Shown: one piece after another, positions 23,711 to 34,400 of the stretch
Layout: every line of letters begins with the position of its first letter
Position numbering within the stretch: the first letter of the stretch is position 1
Assembly (NCBI GenBank): GCA_940671915.1
Contig: CALNVZ010003433.1
Span: 23,726,886 to 23,790,885, forward strand
DNA from: Paracentrotus lividus
Taxonomy: Eukaryota > Echinodermata > Echinoidea > Camarodonta > Echinidae
Direction of reading: 5' to 3'
Length of the DNA stretch: 64,000 bases
Translations under genes and position numbers: made by a program
The notes under the pieces: generated by a model
Seen by the model: the letters and a program-made list of their open reading frames with translations, nothing else
Database searches by the model: none
What the model was told of the DNA's origin: nothing

Positions 23711-25814
23711 AAATTACTCTACCCTCTCCAACACTCAGCTCTGAGCCACACCACCATGAAATAGCCTATTGTGTAGGGTGTTCCTATTGAAACATGCCCT
23801 ATGGAGTATTTTTCCACGGTGGTCATATTGGATCACATACGGTAACATACCTGTCAAACCATCAGTTTTGTATTGCCATAACTTTTTGTATAATCTACTC
23901 ATACGCCTCAATTATGTTACTATAATCTCATTTCATGTTGATACACACATAGAAAATGTTTGGTATGATTTGGTTGAATAAATCAAAGATAAAAGGACCA
24001 TAAACTTGAGCTTTTATTGCATTTTCTGGCTTTGTCTGAAACTTGTAAAAGTGTTCTAGCAACTTATTGGTAATCTGAGACACTCTTTGGGTCATATCTT
24101 TGAAATGGAACATCAAATTGTGATAATTCAACTACCAAAATCTTTCTTTTAAAATGCTCTATCCAATAAGCCTAGCAAAAGCAACTTAAAAATAACTTAA
24201 AATTTTAGTGGACATCCCTAATATTAAGGAACACCAAAAACAAAACAAAAACAACAAGCAAGTATACAGAAAACTCAATATAAAGAGATCTGATATAATG
24301 AGCTATTTCTCCAGTTCAAATACAATGCATTTGATTTGTTTTGAATCGTTTACATATAATAAGCAAACTTATCCAGTCCCAAGGACCTTATAAAGAGTTG
24401 TGACGGCACAGGCAGCAGTCATTCCATTGAATGATTAATCTACATGTAAGGCTGGCATTTTCATCATGAACATATATGTGTTCGTTTTTTCCCCCTAAGA
24501 ATGCAAGTATAACTTTTTTTCCTGCTTTATGCTTATCATTTTCCGAATTACAAACTGGCATGTAGCTTACATCACACTGTATGGCCTACATGTATATTTA
24601 CAAGTCAAGTGAAATAATTTTGAAAAAAGGAATTCTTTGTACAGATGTTATTTGTAATTACTGTACAAAATTAATTTTAGCAGTATTTGATGTAAATGTC
24701 TACAATGAAGTGTAGAATATGTGTAACAGTAGGCCCATCAATCAAGGCTTATTTTTTTGCTCAAGATCTCAAACCACGTTTTGAGCCATTTATGTTGACT
24801 ATTTTATCTTTTTATTGGACAAGAGGCTACTGTCTTGGGTTTTGTAGCTCAACACATTTTGTGATTTATTCATTGATTCACGATGCACCTTTGATATTAA
24901 TAGGTTGTGAAATATAAATGAGGTATAATTTTGAATCTTATTTGTGAATTTGGTCTATTGGTAAGTGGTAGGCAACTGACTTGACTGTGCAGGATTTCAC
25001 CAGCGCACCATGACCAGTGCTACAATGCAAAAGTGAGTTGTTGATAGAGGTGAATTAGTGGAGCAAGGTGAAAGACCAGAGTCTGGTCTAGTAAATCATG
25101 GTAGAAAATTGTTTGTTTAGCTGTCTAGCTTACATATGTGAAACATTATTTGCCTAATATGTGTATTCTTGCCTAATCATGGAGTAGTTATTCATGTAAA
25201 TGTTTCTAGTTTCCATATTTCTCAAGCAAATATTTGCATAAATTAGATGAATTAGATATATTTTGCATATTTTATTATTCTTTTCTTTATGTAGTATAGT
25301 CCATTAATTAGGCTGAAAATGTCATATTTGTTGTTATATGCGAAAGTTGTTGAAGAAACATGGCCTTAATATCAATTAAATGAACTCGGCATTATAGTTC
25401 AGTCCATTCCCATTATAAGCAGGTATGCGGGACCAAATCAGTTACCTTTATTACTGAAAATATACATTTGCACATGACTGTTTGAAATGGTTATAAAGTA
25501 ATCTTGTATAAAGATGCTTATTATAACAGGTGTGGACTGTATGTTTTTTTTAGGCAAAAACATGTCTACATTCTTATTTCTGTGGCAACAAAGATAACTT
25601 GATAAGAGTTAATTTGACTCGGAAATGTCATCAGATAGGAGTCAACACATTCCAAACGAAAGCAGGACAGGTTTCTGTGATGTTCAATGATTTTATACAG
25701 ATTCTGTGTCACTTTCAGGTCATTTCTTTGGCTTCAAAATAACTCGCAAAGCATCAAATATCACTTGGAATAGAATAAGGTAAATGGGTGAATTAAAAAA
25801 AAAGGCATTTTGGT
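23711..25814. other. gene-free intergenic sequence
   Basis: AT-rich with no supported gene. Short frames have no splice context or recognisable similarity. Confidence 0.45.
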
Positions 25815-25872
25815 TTGAATCAAAACTGCTACCTACTGGTTTCTATCAACTGAGCTATAGTGCCTGGCTGTT
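25815..25872 (-). repeat. tRNA-derived SINE-like fragment
   Basis: On the minus strand the sequence reads 'cactatagctcagttgatag' (box A-like), then 'gttttgattcaaacc' (box B-like). No complete cloverleaf can be built, so it is a relic rather than a tRNA gene. Confidence 0.4.
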
Positions 25873-26875
25873 TAGTGATGACTATTATCTGGACAATGAC
25901 GGTATAAGTCATTCGATATAATTCCTTACGGTATCTATGATTTTAGATAGAAAAGCTCTGGTACATCATATAATTCCAATTATTCCACTATTCCAGATTC
26001 TTTCTACAGAGTGGCAACAAAATTATCAATCTACAAAAGTCGCACATTAGTTTTTGTCGAGGATTTGCAAAGATAATCGATGTCTTACAGATCTTTTGAC
26101 CAATTGTAGTGCACTTACATCATTTGTTTGGCGGCACCTTGTAAGTGTAAAAACTCTGATGATAAGGATTTGAATCAGAATTACACAAAATGGTATTAAA
26201 AATGCAGGGTTGAATTTGTAACTCTGCAGGAATAAAGGTGAAAGTACTTTAAATGATTGATTTGAGTTTCGTTTTAAATTGGCAACAAAAAGAATTTGTA
26301 CACTAGATGAGTATGAAGCAACAATTGCAGAACTTGCTGATACATTGTAGATTAAAAATCATTGTCACAATGTGTGAAACAAAGCTTATTTTGCTCATTT
26401 CTCTGTTGGCCCATTCTCATATTTCTTTTTTAGCCATTGTATTTGCACTTGAGAGATTTGAAGGGTGGTAACTTTGTGTTTAAATGTAAATGTATAAGTT
26501 AATAACCTACCAACTCTCAGGTGATCGTTATTATTTTTTTTAATTATTATTATTTTGTTTTAAAGAAACCATAATCATAATCTGAAATGTGTAAAATGCA
26601 CATTTGTATAACATAAATGATTAATACATGTACAACTCTTTAAAGAATAGAAAATTTTGAGTTCTCTTTTATGTTTTGTTTATTCAATAAGATATTTGGT
26701 GGTAGAAATATAAGAAAAGTTACTATTTATGATACATAATTTTTAAATATTCATAATGACATATATCTTAAAGCAATTATGTACAAACAGTCAAAATTAT
26801 TTCATTTCAATTATGGGCAGGCCTAAGCATAAAATTGAAAAGGGCTAGAAAATGATGTTGAGAAGAGCTCATAGA

Positions 26876-26930
26876 GAGGAGAGAGAGAGAGAGAGAGATG
26901 GGGGGGGGGGGGGTAGGAGAGGGGAGGGAG
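26876..26930. repeat. (GA)n and poly-G tract
   Basis: A GAGAGAGAGA run followed by an uninterrupted G run and GGGGAGGG. Confidence 0.9.
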
Positions 26931-27969
26931 AAAATAAATGGTAAAAGGAAAAGTTACAAAAGTACAAAAAGATAAGGGATAAGTTGATCAATACATATTA
27001 ATATTATAGAACTTATTTGCACAAGCAGACATTACTACAAAGCAATCTCATCATATGGCAAAATAACACTTTAGATAGCTAGTTGTAATTGTACACTTGG
27101 TTGAATAAACATACATTTTTGCTAATTCCCTTCAATTTAACGCAAAAAAAAAAAAAATGCAGTAAAACATGACTAAACATAAAGACCAGAAAGATTGTCT
27201 TAATTGCACACTTCACGATTACCAAAATTTATAATTTGAATGATTTTCATGAATATACATTGTGTTTAAAATACATATTTCTTTTAGTTCTAAATAATCT
27301 GATAATTAAAACATCCAATGAATTTGTGAAGGATGTTATATATATAGTAAAAATAATATGAAATCACGCATTAATCAACAATAATATTTACTACAAATAC
27401 ATTGTTCTCATAGAATATTGGACATTCTATGATGTCCAGTGATTTTAACATTTCTAATTTAATTATAACTGAATGAGAAAGTGATTTATTTCATCACAAC
27501 AGAATAGAAAAGTGATTTATCTTTCTATTTTCTCCTAAATTAATTTTAGCGCTTTCAAGATATAGGAAAATGATTTAAATAGAGCCTTGACGATGCAAAA
27601 TTGAAGACTTTATTTTACAGGATGGGAAATAAAATAGACCCTTTAGAGGGACCCTGTTTTTAACACATCTTTAAAAACCCTGGTTTATAAACTTAAAAAA
27701 AAAGAAAGAAAATATTTTGAATTAATTCATGCATTTTCATCTAAATATCCCTGAGATTTCACCAAAATTAGAATATTACTTTTAAAAATTAAAATAATAG
27801 GCCTTTCATCAGGCAAAGCAAGACAATTTCTCATGAAAAGGAAACGAGATGTACATGTTCTGTACATGTTAACAAAGAGAGAAAGAGGAAAAGCAGATAG
27901 AGAGGGTGATCTTATACATTATGGCTAATAATGAACAAGGTCTGAGGCATTTCTACATAAGCCAACCCT
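26931..27969. other. PXMP4 3' flank
   Basis: AT-rich sequence downstream of the minus-strand PXMP4 stop. A minus-strand AATAAA (27609-27614) lies 356 nt after the stop and could be its poly(A) signal. No other feature was seen. Confidence 0.45.
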
Positions 27970-30078
27970 TCATATCTGGCCTGGTTTATTCCTCCATAAG
28001 AAGTCTGATATACTGTGCCACACATTGGAGTCATGATAGAGGTACGTCATGGAGTTCTGAAGCGATTGCTGCAACACTGATTGGTTGGTCTCGAACTGCC
28101 ACATGACGATCGCCCAAACAATGGCCGCGAAGATGGGGAAGACGTCAATCTTTGGGTCGGGGATGAGACCGTTGTCACGAGCCATCCGGGCAGCACCAAA
28201 TAATATCCTAGACAGCAGGTACATGTTGATCTGAAAGATTGGATTGAGATAATGACAAAATGATAGAAATGACAGATTAGATGACATCTATATTTACACT
28301 AATGAGCATGTGTGACTCACTTAAGATCATAAAGTAAAAGTAAATGAATGTTATAAAAGAGGGAGAGAGAAACAACAAATAATAATAGATAACATTTAAC
28401 ACTTTGTGTTTCTAAGAAAGATGAAACAGACAATACAAAATAGAGGGGAAAAAAATTAATGTGTGAACTTCAGTAAACATTTGTTTCAGTGACAGTTACT
28501 CCAGGTTACACCATTGAAAGTACTTTGGACCGGTAATTTTTGCTTGTCAATCTGGGTTGTCAATAAACAATACCAAGTAAAAGAAATGCATATTTTGTTA
28601 CTGAAAAAAACATCTTGTAATGTCAGTTATTTTATTTCATCAGAACTGTTTATGTCAAGTTCCCACTGTATTTGTATTATTTTGTTGTTGTTTTTTTTTG
28701 CAAAACACAAAAACAACCGATTTAACAAAAATATTACACCTACAAATACATACCTGACTATTGACTTTGTTGTTCTCTCCAAATATAATATACCCTCCGA
28801 TGAACCCTGCTAAAAGGGAGTGCGCCCCCGCTTGTTTGCCTTCCAACCTCCTCATGATGACGAGCATAGATTTATACAGGAAAACGAACGAGGCAAGATT
28901 CTTGGAATGTGTGAACGTGGCTTTCAGGATGATACGTAGCTTGTCACGTAAGCTGAGAAAGTGAAATAAACACAAAGGACATTGAATGGAATTGAAAATT
29001 CAATTTTCATTCAATAAAATGATAATCATATTTTTTAATGTACAAGGATATTGCATTTTTTAATGTTTTTTAATCATTAATGTAAATTCAATTTCAATTC
29101 AGCCTTCCAAGCTGCAAAATTTGAACAAATACATCTTAATGCATCTGAATGTCAACAAGTAAACAGTATCAAAGCCAGGATAAGTCAGGTTTAACTGTTT
29201 TGTATTTCCAATTCCAGATATCATTTTTAAAAAACTGAAACAAGAAAGAAGAAGAAGAAGAAAAAGGAGGAGGAGGAGGAGGAGGAGGCGGAGGAGGAGG
29301 AGGAGAAAAAGAAGAAGGTGAAAAAAAGAACAAAAGAAGACATGCGCATTTGAAGCTTACCTGCCAGAGCCAAATAGAAAGGTCATAACCAATGCATGAG
29401 GAGCACGGATCTTGATACCATATCTGTGAGGATGACAAAAAAACATAAACCAACAAATTGTGATGGATGAAATGTTCTTCTCAATTTACATAATTTATTG
29501 TTTGTCCGCTCTTGGCTATTGTAAAGGCCAGATCTGCCTATGGAATATGGGACTAATGTTGAGATGCAATAGTGAAGACTTTCAGATATGAAGCATACTT
29601 AATTTTTCATTATCAAAATAACATTTTTCACTTATCAATTTGATAACTGTCTGGATGTTCGTGTTTGCATGTTCCTTTCATGGCATTATCCTTCCACTCC
29701 CATTGACTTTGTACACAGTGAGCGCAGGCACACGAGAAGAGAGGTAACTTAAGTGCCTTTTTCCAGGATATGGCTTAATATCCTGGAATAAGTCACCTCT
29801 CTTCTCTTATGTGTGCGCACACTGCTTGATATGGCGATCATCAAACTAGCATGACTTGAATCCTAGCGTATGGGACTGTATAAAAATAGAATGTCATTAC
29901 AATGTCATTTTGCGGTCCTATATACATCATATCTATCATAATATTACGATAGAAGTTAAAAGTAATATAAATAGTACTTCATTACTCACACTGCTCCATT
30001 TCGAAGACCTTTAAGAATGGATAACACATCGTGGTAACGCCCTGAAGCTAAAACTTGATTAACCATGGAAGCTGCCAT
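27970..30078 (-). CDS. PXMP4: peroxisomal membrane protein 4 (PMP24 family)
   Basis: Four coding exons on the minus strand: 30078-29990, 29423-29361, 28952-28754 and 28230-27970. Together they make 203 residues, close to the 212 of human PXMP4. PXMP4 is an integral protein of the peroxisome membrane in the Tim17/22/23 family; its transport role is not settled. Recognition rests on matches along the whole chain: GRYHDVLSILKGLRNGAVYG in exon 1/2, IRAPHALVMTFLF in exon 2, GGYIIFGENNKVNSQ at the end of exon 3, INMYLLSR opening exon 4, and SLQNSMTYLYHDSNVWHSIS near the C-terminus. Hydrophobic helices include FPIFAAIVWAIVMW. The start has a good AAGATGGC context; a second Met four codons on is the alternative. 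All junctions keep frame with consensus splice sites. It is transcribed away from the zinc-finger gene at 31452. Confidence 0.95.
29247..29310. repeat. (AAG/GGA)n microsatellite in PXMP4 intron 2
   Basis: AGAAGAAGAAG passing to GGAGGAGGAGG. The poly-proline frame on the minus strand is an artefact of it. Confidence 0.9.
29711..29826. mobile_element. hairpin MITE in PXMP4 intron 1
   Basis: 'acgagaagagaggtaactta' and the inverse 'taagtcacctctcttctctt', with outer CAGTGAGCGC...GCGCACACTG, form a ~115 bp stem-loop. TCCAGGATAT and ATATCCTGGA extend the stem toward the centre. Confidence 0.75.
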
Positions 30079-30704
30079 CTTGAAAATAGTTTTCTCATTA
30101 CAGCTGTATTTATTTTATTTTTTTTTTAAATCCCGAGTACACAATCAGCTCTTTCTAAAAAGTAGAGTAATTAATATAGCATTTAGTCATGTTTAAATGC
30201 TTTAAGCTTTTTTGATCATTTAAAAATATTTATACTGAAATTTTTGTTTAAAAAAATATCGAAAATATACAATTTTGTTCTTTTAAAGACTAACATCACG
30301 GCCAGTTGCAGAATTGAAGAAGAAACCGAAGAAACACTATTTTGCAACGTTATAAACTTGAATCTAGAGATTGTTGTTGTAATCATAAACTACTGCAGGA
30401 AGCTTTTTAAACGGACAGATGACGATGTATAGTTTTATAGGACGTGATTAAGGCTATAAATCTGACGTGAGTGGAGTAACCTAATTAGTCAGACAAGACT
30501 TTAATATTAATTATTATTAAAGTAGATCTAGAAATCTAGTGTTAGCACTTGAGGCCGCAGGGCCATGATGGTTAGTAAGTTACACTTGTCTTTGCAATTT
30601 GTTTAAAAAAATAATTATTATGTCAATGATGATGATGGTGATGATGATGGTGACGATGATGAAGTTGATGATCACGATGATGATGGGGATATTATTGGTG
30701 ATGA

Positions 30705-30738
<34 letters not shown>

Positions 30739-31451
30739 GGTGCTGGTGATGAATGATGCAAACTAAAGTATTTGGTTACTTGTAACATTGGTTCTTTGAG
30801 ATAAATCTAGTCCACTGAATGTGAGACAAGGGATAATAAGATCTAATGATAAAAAGATGATGATGGAGTTCATAAAACTAGGCCTAGTCCTAAGTCAATG
30901 AGAGGTATACCCAGTTGTTGTATGTCCGGACGGGTTGTTTGTCCGGACAAGAAGGCAATTTTCGGAGCTTTGTGATCAATATTTCTTTAATCGATTGAAA
31001 GTAATATCAGACAATATAACGAAGCATAAATATTCACAAATATTTTTGCTAATTACTGCACAAATTTTGAGAAAATCCAGAGCAAAAGATGATGTTTTTA
31101 TCTGCTTAAGTGTCCGGACAACGGGCCCCCCATCCTACGTGTTCTTCGGTGGTAAATGGAAATGCAGTTTGGTATCAACACGAGAAGAGATAGGCTTAAT
31201 GCGTCGACATGAAGTGCTAGAGTATGATGATGGCAACTGACTAGGGTTAGAGTAGGCTAGGGTATAGATATAGAATTTCATTGCCACCCTCTTTCCAAAT
31301 AACACTGTAATGTCTGATAGCAGGCCTTAACCAAAATATTATGAATTTTTTAATTATTTATTCCTAGTATACAGATATCTCCTAAATAGTAGAAGGATCA
31401 GCAGAGACAGTAAGAGAGAGAGAGAGAGAGAGAGCTCTGACTTGATCCAGA
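30079..31451. promoter_or_regulatory. divergent spacer between PXMP4 and the zinc-finger gene
   Basis: The start codons of PXMP4 (-) and the zinc-finger gene (+) lie 1.4 kb apart, head to head, so promoters for both should be here. It holds a (GATGAT)n-(GGTGGT)n microsatellite at about 30625-30755 and an (AG)n tract at 31411-31434. The part from about 30150 rightward recurs at 51880-54396, so the duplicated unit begins just 5' of PXMP4. Confidence 0.6.
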
Positions 31452-34400
31452 ATGGCTACAAAGAAAACTCAACCAGGTTTGTCTTTTCAAATTTTACATC
31501 AATGTTATAAACACCAAACATATAAAAAAATATCATTATACCCAGAAGTCTGGACAAGACCAGCAATATGAGTTATTTCATATTTAATAAATCATTTGGA
31601 GCTAATGACATGCTAATGGGACACTTCGGAAATCAAAATGGAAAAGTGGTGACCATTTTTATTTTTTCTTGAGGGAAACCATAACTCAAAGAGAGAATTA
31701 ATCTTATAGGAAAGAGCAAAAAAGGGAGAAGGAAGTTATAAAAGTTTCATCAAAATTGGATAAGAGAACTGTAAAAATTAGAGAAGTCTTGTACTTTCTA
31801 AGAGGATCCTCAAATTAAGAAAATTGCTTTAAAGTAGCCTTTTTTTTTTGTGGACAACTCTTGTTTTTGTATGCATTTTGAATGATAATAGGGAAATCTG
31901 AAAAAAAAATTGTTCAAAACAAATGGAGAGTTGTCTTCAAAATGAGCCATTAGCAGTTTTGTCAATTGAAGTTTCCCATGAGAAAGTACAATGAGACTTT
32001 TCAAACTTTCATGATACTAGCACTTTAATTTTATAAGTGATTTTGATAAAAACCTTTTAAGAGTTTGCTCCACTTGATTTACTCTCTCCTAGAAGATTTA
32101 TTCTGTCCTTGGGTTTTGGTTTCATGTCTGTACACTCAAAACCTGTCTAACATGTTCATGAAAATATGCTTCCTAATCATATCAAGAATTTATTATGTTT
32201 TAATATCTTAAGACTTTTCATCATTACAAATCCTAAGAAATAACCAGAGAATTTACTCTTTTTGAACAACAGATCCTGGAGTGTCCCGCTCATTCTTCCT
32301 AGATGATGATGCTTTCGTCCAAGAAGTGGATCGTGCCAGTGGTTGGACTTCCACTGAATTAAAGCAGTTATTGTCAAAATCAATAGTTCCAGGTAATTTG
32401 AAGTATTTCATCCAAGCGACCAGTTTTAATTTCAGGCGATGGAAATAACCATACTGTAAATGTGTTCCTAACATGAAATAGAAAGAGAAAAATCTCAGCT
32501 AATGATATCCCCGGGATGATATAATATCTTTTTCATCTATAGGTTGGTAGGAATGTTGTTGGTGTGGGGTATCTAACAATTTCGGTTTGGTTTCTAGTTT
32601 TTAAAGAAACAGAACAAAAAAGTATGCACTATAACACCATACACACAGTCTTTAGCTGTTTTAATCCAATGTTAGTAAATTTTATTGAAACTTTCCTAAT
32701 TGTTATTTCATTATTTCAGTGCTATGTAAATCATGTTTAAAACTTTTTTCTGTTCAAGACATACAATAAGAGATTGTGAAAATGTTGCTTCTTAGCATTC
32801 TGTTCTCCTTTCATAAGGGGCAATCCACATCACCCGTATAATGCCAAAAAATGACAGATGACCAGGGTTTGTGTACAGTACACTGTTAATGCAATCTTTT
32901 ACGTAGCAAAACAAAATTCTTGAAGCACTGTGAACCATCATCTCTATTAAAACTACCAACATATAATTAGTATGATCATTACCTCTTCAACACTCGTTTG
33001 TCATTTTTCATGTTCACAGATCACTGGAATGGCACGCCCACAGTTGCCCTTCTGGAGGCTATTCGTTACCGCATTGAGCTCTCTCACAAGTCTTATGAAG
33101 GTTGCTTCCCAACTGTTTTCAAGGCACTGCACATACAACCTACCCCTAATCTATTCATATTGCTCAGGGCATTGAAGAAACATGTGACAAAAGCCAAGAA
33201 CACTGGTGATAGTTTGTGTTTGACGCAAGAATTCCCTTGTCTTCGGCCATCTTCTCCGTCAATAGGCTTGCAATGCACAAAGAATGGCATCACACCTCTA
33301 TCTCTTCTCAAAGGTAAACAAAAATCTCTTTGACATACATGAAATGTTTGGTCTCTTTTTTTTTTTTGTTCTGTCTGCCCAGCAGAAATTATGAATTTCC
33401 TGACTTTCACTAACTCTTTGCTCTTGGAAATGTTTTTTCAAACTCTCTGACTATCTCTAAATTCATCTGACTCCTGAGAAAACCTGCAAAACTGCTCCAC
33501 CATCTTATACATATTTGGCAGCAGACATCCTGCTACTGAAAGCTTAAATACATGTTGAAATATTATTATTGGTGAATATATTAATTTTATAATTTGATAT
33601 ATTGAAAAAATGAGCGAAGAAATGGCATTCCATTGTGATTTGAACCTGAGACCTCCTGATTGCTAGACGGGTGCACAACCGAGTGAGCTATGGCAAACAC
33701 CTTATGTTGATGTATATCACAGAGAACCCCTTAACCTCTCAATGCTTGAGTACATCAGAAGCTATTTTCCTGATCAGTTACATTCTTTGTTCAAATTATA
33801 TATTAAAAAGCTGCATCACTCTTCACGTGATTCCAACATTTATCCCCGAGTTGATTCTATCCTTCGGGTTTTGCCCGGTTCTACGGCTTCTGATCACTTG
33901 AACATTTAAAGCTAAGGGATTATCTGGATGGACATAGACATAAGGGCTTGCCATAGCTCAGTCAGTGAGCACCAGTCTAGCTATTAAGAGGTCTTGGGCT
34001 CGAATACCAATGAATCCCATTCTCTTTGCTCATTGTTATTATATTTCTAGTCAATTTCACTCTTTCTTCACATTTCATATTTGCTTACACCCTCTCCTCC
34101 TACAGGTCATGTTGTAAAATATCGTCCTCCATCACGAATGCCATGATTCTTGAGATGCATGACTATCGGGCCAAAAACCACGTACCCTGCAAAAAGTTGC
34201 CCAGGTCTGGTGGAAAGCCTCTTTAAGACCAAATATCCTCCTCCTGACACGATTCGAGCAGCTGGACATCTTTGAGCAAGACACGACAGGAGCTGAGAAC
34301 GAGGCTTTGCGTGATTCCTCAGGAAGCCATATACAGAGCCGGATCAGGAACCTGCAGCTGGATCAGAGTCAAAAGCTAAGAAACAATCAGATGTGGATGA

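Noticed and set aside
29169-29456. Minus-strand frame with a poly-proline run
   Set aside because: It includes PXMP4 exon 2 but in a shifted frame, and the proline run is the (GGA)n microsatellite.
33950-34020. Functional tRNA gene
   Set aside because: Box-like words are present but no acceptor stem or anticodon arm closes.
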